A DNA stretch of 64,000 bases from Podospora pseudoanserina (GCF_035222485.1 NC_085920.1:2976001-3040000), one strand, 5' to 3'; positions 1 to 12,463 are shown, counted from the stretch's first letter. A program made the numbers and translations. The notes: generated by a model from the sequence alone, not told the origin.

Positions 1-546
1 ATTGATCGGCGCCTTGGGCGAGACAGAGGGAGAAGTCGAACGTGGATTAACCTTGGAATTGGATCTCGACCGACGCTCCATTGTATCGTTATCACCCAGG
101 CCCAGTGCGCCTGCTCCATCAAAGCTGAAGTCGAGTAGTTCAGCCAAGGAAGAACTGGTGCGGCTACTCCTAGGGCTGAGAGACGAGGTTCTTTGTGGAA
201 CGCGAGGGCTCTTCGCTGAGTGGTTGGATGGCCGAGGACTGATACTGATAGATACCAGTGAGTTCATACGAGGTGTGCTTGGGGCATCCGGGAGACTCTG
301 CGCGCGTCGAGATTGTCTTGGACTCAATACGACCTCATCTCTGGCCATCATTCGTTGTGAAGTCGGCCGGATGAAAGATGGCGAAGGGAAGGTCTGCGAA
401 GTGTCTCCTCCATTTGCTGACCAAGGCTCAACCGAAGATGGCTCGCTCTCATGCTCGGGTGTTCTAGAGGTAGTCTTCTTTTTCGACGTTGAGAAGAGCC
501 GGAACCTCTTCTCAAGCCTCTCGAGCTTATCGAGACCCACGGCCAT
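1..546 (-). CDS. N-terminal part of a Ser-rich protein, cut by the window edge
   Basis: On the minus strand an ATG at 546-544 opens a frame that stays open to base 1, giving 182 residues with no stop; the rest lies outside the window. The start has a short basic, possibly helical head (MAVGLDKLERLEKRFRLF) followed by a Lys-rich patch. A long Ser/Pro/Arg-rich and presumably disordered stretch follows, with many S-P and R-x-x-S sites that look like kinase targets. A likely 5'UTR intron lies at about 582-645 (GTGAGT donor, ATCAG acceptor on the minus strand). The overlapping plus-strand frame at 2-694 lacks such composition and begins at the edge without an ATG. I do not recognise the family, and no catalytic domain is visible in this part. 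Confidence 0.6.
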   Translation of the reverse strand, partial: MAVGLDKLERLEKRFRLFSTSKKKTTSRTPEHESEPSSVEPWSANGGDTSQTFPSPSFIRPTSQRMMARDEVVLSPRQSRRAQSLPDAPSTPRMNSLVSISISPRPSNHSAKSPRVPQRTSSLSPRSSRTSSSLAELLDFSFDGAGALGLGDNDTMERRSRSNSKVNPRSTSPSVSPKAPIN

Positions 547-3500
547 TGTGCTGTCTCGGGCTCGATTAGGTCTGAGAACGCCTGATCAGCAACGGTACAA
601 CTTGAGATGTGTGATGCGAGTAAATGTTGATTCGGGGAAACTCACCAGAGATGAGCTGAAGAGAGCGAGAGGTAATCACGGCTGGGGGCCTTGAGTTTGT
701 TTAAAAAGCTGTGTTGCAGTGGTAGGGAGATGGTGAATAATTTGCCGGCTGACTGGCGGAACCCACGACGAAAGGTGATGAAGAGTCGCAGTGCTGTTCC
801 CAGGAGAAGGACGGGCGTGGTCGGTGATACAGAGCCTTGATCACTTGCTCATAACGGACATTTCAGTGGGTCTGACAAGGGGAGTGCAGAGCGGAGATGT
901 CGATGTGGTCGGAGGGAAATTGGTGGTGGCCGTCAGACGGGTTGCTCCTCAGGGTCTCATGAAGATGATCGAGTTTGTCTCTGCCACACGCTTGTCCGAA
1001 GCCCACCTCGAGTTTCTCGAACACGGTGAAACCAAAAGTCGATAGAAGTCTGAGACCTGGCAGGGCTACTTATGGTCGTAAAAAGGAAGAGGAGCGAGCA
1101 TCAACGGAGGCGGGTTCGGTGGGTGATATGCTTCTCGAATCTCCTGGCCGACCTTCCGGCACCGTTGGACCGCAGCCAATCCCACGGGGTTTCACCGACA
1201 GTGGGAGGGGCACGAGACGAGGGGAGGCCGAAAGAGAAGCAGGAATTTTGAGACGAAAGGCTTTCGCGTCTACGTATGCCAGGAAAAGAAGAAGAAAGAG
1301 CACATCACCAGTCCAGGCTAGTGTGGCGGATGCAGGAGGGCGGAGGTCGCTCTTTCCTTCCGAGAGGCTCGACGTTTGCAGGAGCAGGGACGACTGGATA
1401 TTTAAGCCAACTTTTTTTTGTTTTTTTTTTTGTTTTTTTTTTGTTTTTTGTTGCTTGCTTCTGGCTCTATAATTAGCTGGAGGCTGGATTTGACATTGGC
1501 TCGTCTGAGAGCTCGTTGATGAATTCAAGAGGGGAAAGAAACCTAGGGTCTGGATCCAGGGAGAAGGAGGTCGAGATCAAAGATCAAAACCAGCTCTAAG
1601 GGGAGGACAAACACGGCCCAAAGGGTGGGTTGTCACGAAAGAGTAACCTAACTGATGGATCTCAAGCTGCAAGTGATCCATCTACCCATGTCGTCCATCC
1701 CAACCTTTGAGAGCATCTCAAGCCCTCCTCCCAAGCCTTCCCTCCCGTGGTTCCCTTCGGCCCGGCAGATGGGGGTCATTGCATCCCTGTACAACCTTTC
1801 TCTCCCTGACTCTCAACCAGCAAGACAACCCCCATGTTTGGCCATCGATGGTGGACACTGTGTTGCGACAGATCGGCTCATGAATACATCATCCTCCAGC
1901 CCATGTCCAGATGCCTGTTTTCATGATCCGTCTCTGTCAACTCCCACGCTCGAGTGGCAAGAAAGGAAGCCGTCCAGCTTGGCCAAGGCTTATACGGAAG
2001 AAGCGATGCTGAAAAAGCAATATCAACGACGACAAAACAGGAAGTGTTGCGAGCGGGAGAGAGGGGACCTGGATGGACGGCGACGAAAACAGAAGTTGGG
2101 ATATCGGCGCACAGACGCTGACTGGGAACGTTAACAACGGTTGAGGTCCGTCCCCCTCCAGGGATCACATCAAGGGCAACATGCACCGTCGCATCGCGGG
2201 GGGGGTGATTGAAAAGATCACATTGGCGGTGACTTCCTTTTTCCATCTCTCCTCTTTCCCAATTCCGCTTTATGAGAGGGCCAGCCCCCCGCGTCAAGAC
2301 CTGTCAGCCGTGCCGCAACTGCTACGAGCCAGGATTCGACCCCACCCAGAGAGGGCCTTCTCAACCCTGCCCCCGCCCCAATTTTTCAACTTCAGGGTAG
2401 CATTCTGGCGAGAGCCGCCTTGGATTTCGTCCGAACTCGACATCACATCACCACCCACTCCCACACTCCTTTTCCCGACACCGGCACTCGACGTCTCGAG
2501 GATTCCGACATCTCAACCTCTTGCATAATGCGGTGAGAGAGTCCCAGGGCTTTTGTGCTGCCTGCATTGCGGCCTGCCTGGTTACGGCCGCGTATGGTTG
2601 ATGATGAGGGGGACAGTTTCCTCCTGTCTTGAACATCGGCAGCCCCCTCTACCTACCTATCCTCAAAGTTTTTTTGTTTGTCGCTGCCCTGTTGCAAAGC
2701 GGCGGAGATCGACAATGCATGACAGCAAGGCTGCTTGTGCTAATGTAGGTCTTTCAGCGCCATTTGCTCCGCTCCAATCATCCCTTCGTAGCCATCACTT
2801 CTCAGATCTCAGTAGACAGCCAGAGTTGACCCTTGGCTAGCCACCACTTGCATCTGTCATTTTGACAGCCAGCTCTAGCTTCTTGACAGCATTTTCAGCT
2901 GGGGGTTTCCTGGTCATGAGGATCGATCTCCAGGATCCTGGTATCTCAAAAAATCCCCGATCACGATGGCTCCCCACGACATCTCAAGCTCGGATCTGGC
3001 TTCTGACTCTCAATCCTGGGCTAGTGCCATTGGATCATTGAGGGGTCGAACGGCGTGCTGCTGTAATAAGTGCAAACAATGGGTTTATACTTTTCGCTTG
3101 ACACAGTATACCGGAGCGTGCATGGGTTTGATGCAGTTTTTCTTCTTTTCCTCCTACTGCATTACCTTTCACAACCTGCTGGCCATACATGTGGTCAGAA
3201 TCATCCTCACGTATCGGGTCAACCCCCGAGCAGCACCGTGACGCGTGTGTTGCTGTAGCTTCCCTTGTGGTTGGGCGATCCAACATAGGATATCCTCTCG
3301 GCCCAGCCCCCAGTGGTCGAGAACATTTACCGACCCTCCTACTGGCAAAGTCTGGAGTCACTCATTGCCTCTGATGTCAACAATGACAGACCCAGAGCGG
3401 CCCGGAAGTGAATCCGCTGGCCTGTTGGCGTCTTGCTTTAAGATGTGAGAAGCCAGCTTCCGCGGTTGGCGAGGACCCCCACTGGCTAGAGTGTGTCCTA

Positions 3501-5386
3501 TACGCATACAGGATCTTGACAGCTTTGGGCCTCGCGTACACAGCAGCAGCATTGCATCCCGTTCACTTACAGCTGCTTCAGGCACGAGGCTACACAATGT
3601 CACACTGGGACGCAGTAACTAGCGGCGCTGGCGGCGGTGGCGAAGGGACATACTCGCACCGCCTTGGTTCTCTGTTGCAGTTGGAAACGTGCCAGGACCT
3701 GGTGTATCACCTTGCCCCCGGGACTCTGGGATTTTTGTCTCGAGAGTCATTTATCCTCTGGGCCTCCGAAAGGGTTGTCTCGGACCCAGCTATGACGCTG
3801 GACGCTGGAAAGGCCGGTTTGCCCCAGCCAATCGCTCGGTCGGGACTCGAAAGAAAAAGCAACAAGGAGACTTGGCCGAGGTGCCGTAGCGCCGGGTCAT
3901 AGACGAAAATGCTCACCCACGCACGGTGAGGAAAAACACCCAGACCGGGTCGTCCTTTTGCTTGTGGATTCGGGGTTGCTGGGGAGCGAGCCTCTGTATG
4001 TCACAGTGTGTGGTCGAGCGAGCCGAGGCTGCGAGTATCCGGTGTCAGTCAAAGTATGTCCCTTTCCTCCTGTTGTCATGCCGTCGACCTCGAATACGAT
4101 GATATGATAACCGCGAGACTTGGGGCTGAGAAAACGACAGAAGCTGTACGCCCGTAACCACCTGAGGGAGAGACGCTCGAAAAGCTAATTCCTTGGCTGT
4201 TGGGTATTGTGTTACTCTCACTTCTCACCATGTTGCTGTCAAAACAGCGGAGAGCTTCCGCCACAGTGTGGGACGGACAAGCAGCACACACAGTTGTGGC
4301 AGCGAGTACCTACCTGAATGTGCTCGACTAGACACAGCAGCCCCCCCGCACACACGCGCGCTTGACCATTAGGAGAATCCCGCGCAGAATAATATTTTTC
4401 ATGCTATTTCTCGTAGATTCCTTGCTTAAAAATTCCAAGCAGCTGGGTGGTTCTGTAGCGGAGGATATCACGGCCTTGCCAGTTGGCACAGTTCCTCTAC
4501 CTACATCCAATGATGAGGATTTCCGTGTGTGTGGGATTTCCGGTCCCAGCAGCGGCAGCAGCGGCAACCGGCACACCACGGCTGAGAAAATGGGAGGAGG
4601 TGAGGTAAAGTAAGATAATGTACTGCCTGTCGCTTCCCGCGAGAGGAGCCACCCCGTTATCTACCGACCTCACTCAGATCCAACCCCTTGGACGTTGGGT
4701 GATGACGGGCGGCGGCCCGTTTTGACCTGGAGCGGAACGGGGAGAGGGGATCGTACAGGTGCCGCACGGAGGGTTTTATGTACGAAGGGGATTATCTCGA
4801 TCTCGGATGCTCCCCCTTCCCCAAGATATTGGTGAGTATATGTGTCCAAGCGTGCTCATGATATATTTACATTTCGGTCTAATATATTCTTTGTGCTCTT
4901 TTCTTCTTTCTTCTACTCTATACGGTTGTCTGGGGAGTGGCTTCATATCAATGCCCATATCCGAGATCTTGGGGTCTCAACACCCCTCACAAGTTTTTTT
5001 TTCACTTTCTTTTCTTTGCGGAAATGTTTCATGTTACGCCATGTTGTAGATTAGAGTAGAGCATGGTAGACATGAACACGTAAGCCCTGTTTTGTACTGT
5101 TTCGTTGTCAATCTTTCTCTATTCCCATCTTGATTATCATCATCGCCCAGAAAAGAGAGAGAGAGAACGTCATAAACTTCATCCACACCTTCCTATGGTG
5201 GTGGTCTCTGAAAACGGGATCATCGCCCAGACGGCATCCTACATAATCACCCCTTTTTTTCCCCCTTCGCCTCCTCGCGCATATGCGGGATATGTAATGC
5301 GAGGGGCCGCGGGTCGCGCCCGACGCACAGATATGGTACATGCTTAATGCTGCCGGTAAAGGGAGAGAGAGGGGGAAGAGGAAAAC
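547..5386. other. Gene-poor spacer, about 4.8 kb
   Basis: No frame here shows a recognisable domain, good codon pattern or credible splice-linked exons. Longest frames are about 140-165 codons, several from non-ATG starts, and overlap one another on both strands. The left part should hold the promoter and 5' leader of the truncated minus-strand gene; the right end is the 3' flank of the dehydratase gene. A poly-T tract lies at 1412-1457. A long non-coding transcript or a gene with many tiny exons cannot be excluded. Confidence 0.5.
1412..1457. repeat. Poly-T tract with G interruptions
   Basis: About 46 bases of T runs (8 to 11 long) broken by single G residues. On the minus strand it is an A-rich tract about 870 bp upstream of the truncated gene's ATG. 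Such tracts can exclude nucleosomes, but no function can be shown here. Confidence 0.8.
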
Positions 5387-6830
5387 TCAGAGTTTGAAAA
5401 TATCCTCATCCACCTCCCCAAAAATGTTCAGAAAGGCGGTATGCACCTCATCAGTGAGGTCACTGGCCTGAAGGCTGCGGCCTCTTTTGGCAAAGGCAAG
5501 GCGGGAGCATTCCTACATGGCTTTTCGTCAGCGCTTGTTCATCTAGAAGCAGGATATCTTTCATATCCTCAAAAAGAAAAAAGAAAAAAACACTCACCCT
5601 CGTAATCGCACTCCCCCCAAAAACCGCCAACCCCGCCGTCTCCTCCTCCTTCAGCTTGTGTTTAACATCCCACAACCCCTCATGATAAGCCTTCCTCCAC
5701 CCCAAAAAAGTAGCAATACTCCCCGTGAGCGTATCCCCCTGCCCACCACTCCTCTTCTTCCCGCCCTCCAAGTCAACACTATACGTTACTGTCCCGTTGC
5801 TGAGGTAATCTTTTCCCCCCTTTTGCAAAACCATCACCCCTCCCAACTCCCTAGCCAACCGTTCCACTCTATCTGTCTCCTTGCCCTCCTTTGCCACCTC
5901 CTTCTCTATATTCAGTGCCTTGGCCAGTCTCTCAAACTCAACTACGTTGGGGGTGAGGACAGCCTCTTGGTAACCCCTTACAAGGTCGGGGTCGTTGCAG
6001 ATGAGGAGGAGGGCGTCAGCGTCGAGGACCATGGGCATGTTTTGTTTCTTTGCCGCTTGGATGACCAAAGCAACGGTTTTTTGCATGAGGGGGTCACGGC
6101 CTAAGCCGGGGCCGATGACGAGGACATGGAGGCGGGAGAGGAGGGGGATGATTCTCGAGGCGATTTCGGAGGGGTCGGTGTCGTGTTTACTGGCGGTGGA
6201 GGGGTCGCTGTCCTCGCCGGCGGGTTTGGCGGGGGAGGAAGGGAGGGAGCGCATCAGGGGGTGGACCATTAGGTTGGGGGAGTAGGTTTTGATTACGGTT
6301 GCTGCGGTGGGAGTGCAGATTACATGGGACTGTAAGGGTCATGGTGCTTAGTAAAGTGTATATGGAGGTGTGAGGGTATATCTTCATGGTGGTAAGTCCC
6401 CAAAAGCAGGGCGAGCTAGGGTGAAGATCTCAAGGTGATGTTCAAAGGGAGTAGTTAAAGATAGAAGATGAAGAAACACATACCAAATCACACCCCAACC
6501 TAGCACTCGCCATAGCAGAAAAGTACGGCGCCCCCGTGTAATCCTCACTCCCGCCGATCACGGCTACTCTTCCCATCTGCCCTGTATTCTCATTCATCAG
6601 CATGTCTTCTTTAACTCTCCTTACTCTCCTCACCCCCAATAGCTCACCCTCCCTACCTCAACCCCCACGAGGAGGTAAAACAGACAGATAACGGTAAACG
6701 TGGACATAATAAACCAAATCGAATGTAGGGAGAGAAAACAACAGTCTCACTCACCCTTATGAAACCTCTCCAACATAGGCGGAACCAACTGCCTCACCCT
6801 CCCCAAAATCTCCTTCGTAGCAGAAGACAT
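5387..6830 (-). CDS. NNR2: ATP-dependent (S)-NAD(P)H-hydrate dehydratase
   Basis: Metabolite-repair enzyme of the YKL151C/CARKD family that dehydrates damaged NAD(P)HX back to NAD(P)H using ATP. Four exons: 6830-6755, 6581-6484, 6329-5598 and 5512-5387, giving 343 residues with consistent phases. Introns are 173, 154 and 85 nt. Motifs seen: [17 protein letters not shown] near the N-terminus, VIGPGLG (about 129-135), LDADAL (160-165), TPNVVEF (184-190) and the ribokinase-like GGQGDTLTG (253-261, with the catalytic-type Asp). The C-terminus ends [12 protein letters not shown]...EVDED. The chosen ATG matches the usual start of the family (MSSATKEIL...); a second in-frame ATG at 6866 would add 12 residues. 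Family members are cytosolic and/or mitochondrial; no clear presequence is seen with the chosen start. Confidence 0.93.
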
Positions 6831-7288
6831 ACTGGCTTCGCTATTCGTGGTTCCACTTCTGCTCATCTCTACACCTCCATGTTAACCCCCTAACCTCAAA
6901 AAACGACACTAGCATAAGATGGATAAGATGGGATGAACCTCTCTCTCTTTGCCTTGAATGAGGGGCAAGAGCTTGCTTACCTCCTTGCAATTTGGAGCCG
7001 TTGTTGAATCAGGAACAAACTACTCGTGGTCTCAACTCAAATGTGTCTCAGTCGGTAAATCAATTAATTCAATGCGGCTGCAATGAGTGAAAGATCGTAT
7101 TGGTGATTGTCAAATTGGTTGCAAGTTCTGGTGTAAATTGACGTTCGTTCGCCAAGGACCCATCATGATGTCACCAAAGTGCCCAGTGGAGGGGGTTCGG
7201 GCGGTTGCTCCTAGCTCCCGTGCCCCACATCCATATCATCATCAAAGCACAAAACCACCAAGTCATGGAAGACCGTCGTCCTGAAAAG

Positions 7289-7614
7289 GCGATGAAGGCA
7301 AATCAAGGTGTTTTGAGAGATAGTTGATGGGCGTTTAAACATCGCTAGGATGCCTTCAATAATGCTAAATAGGCCTTATAGCGTTATCATGAGGCCTTCA
7401 AACATGATCAGCAGGCCTTGAATATTTATTAATACGCATTGAAAGATATTTTTTTTTCTTTTGGGATGCCTTGAAAGATGGTCAAGAGGCCTTAAATATG
7501 AATGAGCAGGCCTCAAATATGTATCAGTAAGCCTTGAAACGTAATCAAATGGCCTTACGACATAGCTAAGAGATGTTTCTGTTACTTTTCAAGGCCTTGA
7601 AAGGACGTAGCATT
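7289..7614 (+). repeat. Degenerate 21-bp tandem array, possibly a decayed heptapeptide-repeat gene
   Basis: The core GCCTT(G/C)AA recurs with exact 21-bp spacing. Units start at 7289, 7310, 7331, 7352, 7373, 7394, 7415, 7436, then after one 32-bp step at 7468, 7489, 7510, 7531, 7552, 7573 and 7594. Read in the frame beginning with GCC, the units share the pattern Ala-Leu/Phe-Lys/Asn-x-x-Gln-x, for example AFKHDQQ, ALKDGQE, ALNMNEQ and ALKRNQM. Several units carry TAG/TAA/TGA, mostly at or near the Gln position, and one spacing change breaks the frame. The array lies about 290 bp beyond the ATP1 stop and about 460 bp upstream of the dehydratase ATG. It is either a relic of a repeat-protein gene or a non-coding minisatellite with A-tracts every two helical turns. 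Confidence 0.75.
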
Positions 7615-7905
7615 CTCCATTGTCATATTCACAACATATCAGGCAAACAGCCTAGGGACAGTTCGTGTATCATATTCAATGACAAAAGGAATCGAGTGCT
7701 TGATTGAGTCTTAACGCTCTATTTTACAATGGTTTTCACCGGAGAAAATCTCCCCTCCTGACGGGTCCTTTTCTCAGTCAAGCACCCTTTTGAGACGGAA
7801 CACCTGCTCTAGAAACACATGGACTCGGCGGTATAGACACCCCTCCCCTTTCCCTCACTGATGGCCCCAGGAACTCCGCGACGTAACGTTTTATATTATG
7901 TGCAT

Positions 7906-10203
7906 TTAACCGAGGAAGCCCTTGGTGAAGGTGGAGATGACGTCCTTCAGTCTAGCCTCAAGGTCCTTGCTGATGGCACCCTCCTTCTCGATGGTGGCAA
8001 GGAGGTCAGCCTCGTTGGTCTTGAGGTGAGAGAGGAAGTCAGCCTCCCACTGGAGGATCTTGGCAACGGGGACCTGGTCGAGGAAACCGTTGACACCGGC
8101 GAAGATAAGGGGAACCATCTCGTTGACGGCCATGGGGGAGTACTGCTTCTGCTTGAGGAGCTCGGTCAACTGTAGGATAGTGTTAGTCAGCTGTATTCTA
8201 TTCTCGAAAATTGAGTAAACCTACGCGTTCACCACGGTTGAGGGTCTGCTTGGTGGCGGCATCAAGATCGGAACCGAACTGGGCGAAGGCGGCGACCTCA
8301 CGGTACTGGGCCAAGAAGAGCTTGAGCGAACCAGCGACTTGCTTCATGGCCTTGAGTTGGGCAGCGGAACCGACACGAGAGACGGAAAGACCGACGTTGA
8401 TGGCGGGACGGATACCCTTGTAGAAAAGCTCAGCCTCCAAGAAGATCTGACCGTCAGTGATGGAAATGACGTTGGTAGGAATGTAGGCAGACACATCACC
8501 ACCCTGGGTCTCAATGACGGGAAGGGCAGTCATGGAACCACCACCGTGCTTGTCGTTCATCTTGGCAGCACGCTCGAGGAGACGAGAGTGGAGGTAGAAA
8601 ACGTCACCGGGGTAGGCCTCACGTCCGGGGGGACGACGGAGAAGAAGGGACATCTGACGGTAAGCAACGGCCTGCTTGGACAGATCGTCGAAGATGACGA
8701 GAGAGTGCTTGCCGTTGTCACGGAACCACTCGCCGATGGAAGCGCCGGTGAAAGGTGCCAAATATTGAAGTGGCTGGATTTTTCTGTCAGTAAAGAAGCC
8801 TCAAGAGCGAGAGAGGACGTGGGAGAAAGGGGGGAAAGGGGTTGAGGGTTGGGGGTTGTTGATGAGGGTTAGGGTTGGGTTTTTGGGGGAGACATACAGC
8901 AGCCTCGGAGGCGGTGGCGGCGACGACGATGGAGTACTTCATGGCGTCGTTCTCCTCGAGGGTCTTGACGAGCTGGGCGACAGTGGAGCGCTTCTGGCCG
9001 ACGGCGACGTAGATGCAGTAAAGCTTCTTGGTCTCGTCGTTGCCGCTGTTCCACCGCTTCTGGTTGAGCATGGCATCGAGAGCGACGGCAGTCTTGCCGG
9101 TCTGACGATCACCAATGATCAACTCACGCTGACCACGACCAATGGGGACCATGGCGTCGATGGACTTGAGACCAGTCTGCACGGGCTGGTTGACGGACTT
9201 GCGGGGAAGAATGCCGGGGGCCTTGAGCTGGGCACGACGCTTCTCCTTGGTGTTGATGGGGCCCTTGCCATCGATGGGGTTGCCGAGAGCATCGACGACA
9301 CGGCCGAGAAGCTCGGGGCCGACGGGAACGTCGACAATTTCGCCGGTACGCTTGACGGTCTCGCCCTCCTTGACAAGACGATCAGAACCGAAAAGCACGA
9401 CACCGACCTGGCCGGCCTCCAAGTTCATGCACATGCCCTTGACGCCAGAGGCGAACCTAGCAGGGGTGTTAGTTCGATATCCGGGATATCAAAAAGCACG
9501 GATCAAGGTTTTTCTCAACGTACTCGACAAGCTCCTCAGCTTGGACATTGGCCATGCCGTGCACACGGGCGATACCATCACTATTCAGGGACTCGGGTCA
9601 GTGTCTATGTTCGCTATTACGGTTTGAGCGGTGAACGCGAGGGTCCAAGATGAGGCCGTAGCAACACAAGCTTCGCTGTTTGCTCCCGTCCTCGTCCCAG
9701 CCATGCCACCGCCAAGCCCCTCATGTGTTTCTGGAAAAAACGTACCCGACGGAGAGGACACGACCGGTCTCGGCGAGGTTGGACTCCTCCTGGACACCGC
9801 GGATTCTCTGCTCGAGGATGGAAGAGACCTCAGTCGGGGAGGCCTTGGCCTCGGCGAAGGTGCGGGCCTGGATGGTAGCGGGTGCGGCATTTCGCTGTGG
9901 ACGGACCAGTTAGCCAACCGAAGACCGAGAGGGGCGCAAAAACAGTGAGCATAATTGTGTGAGGTGCCCATTGCCCATCGCGCACCGGCCCCAATGCCCC
10001 GGCGGCATAACAAAAAAGCTTCATGAAGCTCGCCGACAACTGGCCGGGGACATTGAGATTGATTCGGGGCGTCGAGGGATGGAATTGGGATCGGGTCGGC
10101 CGGGCGGAGAGAGGTGATGTGTGCTACTAACCACAGCGAGTCTGCTGGTGGCAGAGAGAGCGCCCACGGCGCGCGTGCTCTGTCTGAGGGCGTTCCGGAA
10201 CAT
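7906..10203 (-). CDS. ATP1: Mitochondrial F1-ATP synthase subunit alpha
   Basis: Non-catalytic nucleotide-binding subunit of the F1 head of ATP synthase, in the mitochondrial matrix. Six exons with matching phases: 10203-10132, 9894-9746, 9580-9524, 9456-8898, 8773-8225 and 8169-7906, giving 549 residues, the expected fungal length. The N-terminus ([16 protein letters not shown]) is a typical Arg/Ser-rich matrix-targeting presequence. Walker A GDRQTGKT lies at about 208-215. The ATP synthase alpha/beta signature [10 protein letters not shown] is intact, followed by the conserved Arg of SRVGSAAQ. The C-terminus ends in TFTKGFLG. The gene is intron-rich near its 5' end, and the intron at 8774-8897 holds a short CCCTAACCC telomere-like motif. 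Long open frames on the opposite strand are shadows of its biased codon use. Confidence 0.98.
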
Positions 10204-10965
10204 CCTGACGAGGTATATGGGGCCTCTTCAAAATAGGAAAAACAACTGCAAGCGGGTTGCAATTGCGTGGAGGGGAGATTTAGACGGAGAGGTTGATGGA
10301 AGATTGGAGAGCCGGCGTGAGGAAAATTGTCGAGAAGGGCTGGTTGGCCTTGGTTCCCAGCACAGAGTGGGTCAGAAGCTCCGGGACAACCAATCAACAG
10401 ACGGAGAGAATTTTGCTCAATCAAGGCTCCCGAGTTCCCCACCTGGCATCTTCAAAAACCTGAGCTGGATCGAGCTGCCCAACACAGCTCTCGCAACTAC
10501 AAAAGACATGGTGGTGTAGACGAACGAAACCATGGGGTCCTTCCCTGTCAATTCATGGCATTTTCTTCTCGTCGAGGCCAACCTGCTATCACGCCCAAAC
10601 CTCGGGGGTTCTTCCCCCCATATATCCCTCTCCTCTTACCAACGGTTGTTCAGCAACTGGTTTCCCGGGTAATCCCGGAGAATTGCAAGAAGAAGCTCTG
10701 ACCAATTCCGATCCAAGCTGCCATCGACATCACACATACACACACACGGGTGTCATCAGCCAACCACATCGACTTGGCAACACCAAAAGCTCTTGATTTC
10801 ATATTGACAGGTTTACAGAAATTCTCAATCTATCAACAAAAAGCACCATTACCCTAGGAAAAAATGCTCCAGGCATTCTAGTCATTCTTCAATATCTTCC
10901 GGCTTCAACCCCTCATGAGCCCCTCATGTCGCAATACTCGGTCTTGGCGTCCTGTCCTCAACCAG
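10204..10965. other. ATP1 promoter and 3' flank of the next gene
   Basis: About 760 bp between the ATP1 start and the end of the next minus-strand gene. It must contain the ATP1 promoter and 5' leader. A CA-rich stretch occurs near 10730-10748. No gene is seen. Confidence 0.5.
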
Positions 10966-12463
10966 TCACTTAATGCTAAGCTGCTCAAAGTCACGGGAAA
11001 ACATGTCAAACTCCCACTCGATAATGCCATCGTCTTGATACGTTGGCATCAATGTCCCCGATATTTCCCGGACAGCCAGGTCGATATCCAGCGGCTCGCC
11101 GAACACACTGACGAGAAATGTTAGCATCGGCACTCAGTTATATCACAGGGTCGGAAACCTTACACCAATCGTCGGATAAAAGGGGCCGCCGACAGATCAG
11201 CTACCCTTTGCATGCAGTCTGCTACATTCTCAAAGGGTTCGCAATCCACGTCCGAGGAGGCCTTCATGTCCCGAACCCATATCGCAAAAACGGTCAAGAC
11301 ATCTTCCTCTTCCTCTTGGAGTAGGAACTTCTTGTCATCCTCCGAGTTCAGCTTGGGGTGAAAAATCGCCTCAAAAGTTTGTTTGGCCATTTGCGCAGCT
11401 TCCGGGTCTCTGACCCTTGGTTGTTCGGCTGCATCTGATTCGAGGTGAAAAGCCCGGTATGCGGCCAAGAACACCGATAGTTGTTCGAGGATCTCATCCT
11501 CGGAGAACCACTCAATGGCAAGGGCAAATGAAGGGTTGGCAGAATGTTCGGTTGATATGGCCTGGCCGGAGCTGTGTGACCCAAGCTGTAGTTCAGCTTG
11601 GGTATTTGTTTCTGTTTCTTTTCGTCAGCATCAGCTCTGTTGTTGCTTCCCACTCATTGTCTCGTTCACTTACTGGTTTCGGCAATCGGGGTGTTGCCTG
11701 GGTCGATGGCAACACGAGTAGAGCCAACCAGATCAATGGTGAGCTGCTGGATATGCTGGAGTGACTGTCCAGTTGCCGGCTCCTGGTATTGCGCCTCAGA
11801 GTACCCCTCGTCTTCGACATCGACACCCATACTGCGCCTTGCCTTCTTAGGACGGGGTGCGCATGGAGAACCGGGAGCGCGCTTCGACCCTGTACGGATT
11901 GGAGTGTCAGGTGTCAACGGAGGGACCTGGCCAAAAATCAAGGCCTGTATCGACAATGTCACAGTTGGCGTGTGAGATGAAGTTGTCGCTCGGGGTGTCT
12001 CCAGAGAGTCTTCGCTCGGACGGTGGGTTTTTTCTTGATCATAGGAATCATTGGCATCAGACGCCTGGCTAGGGGTGCTCGGGGCGTCTGTGTTGCTTTC
12101 GCTCCCAAGAGTGAGAGAAGGTGGTCTGGACGGCAACAGCTGCGAAAACAAACAACCTATGCCGGTCATCGTCTGGTTGTCTGGTCCTTCCTCCAGCTCC
12201 GGAGGCGGCGTTGCAGGGGCAGAAAGCGGAACAGGAGCTGCTGAAAGCCGGCCAAACAGCCACGAGCCGCGTCTAGGTGGCTCCTCGGGCACATTCATCT
12301 CAAGACTGGTATGGCCTTCTGTGCTTGAGGTTGTCTTCGACGTGTTGGTTGAGGTCCGTTCGGGGCAGACCAGTGGGTCTGGTGTATCAACCTGCCAGTT
12401 TGTCAGAAGGGAGTGTAGTGCTTGCCAATGACTACTACCAACCATTTGATTGCTGCTGGACAT
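10966..12463 (-). CDS. Unrecognised fungal protein, 459 residues, likely nuclear
   Basis: Three exons: 12463-11674, 11611-11164 and 11107-10966. Donors are GTAAGT and GTAAGG, acceptors are CAG, and phases agree throughout. The first ATG in the frame (MSSSNQMVG...) was chosen. The N-terminal ~260 residues are Pro/Ser/Thr-rich and probably disordered. They include a basic patch (RPKKARR) that could be a nuclear localisation signal. The C-terminal ~190 residues look folded: a run with SFALAIEWFSEDEILEQLSVF, a helical acidic stretch (QEEEEDVLTVFAIWVRDM) and a final DIDLAVREISGTLMPTYQ segment. The acceptor of intron 1 is ambiguous: AACAG at 11612-11613 or GAAAAG a few bases earlier keep the same frame. 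No family is recognised, so no function is assigned. Confidence 0.72.

Noticed and set aside
1070-1528. 152-codon minus-strand ATG frame
   Set aside because: A large part is the Lys-rich translation of the poly-T tract; likely chance.
3408-3902. 164-codon plus-strand frame
   Set aside because: Non-ATG start and no family resemblance; several other frames overlap it.
8339-9653. Long plus-strand frames (168-265 codons) across ATP1
   Set aside because: They lie opposite the confirmed ATP1 exons and are low-complexity shadows.
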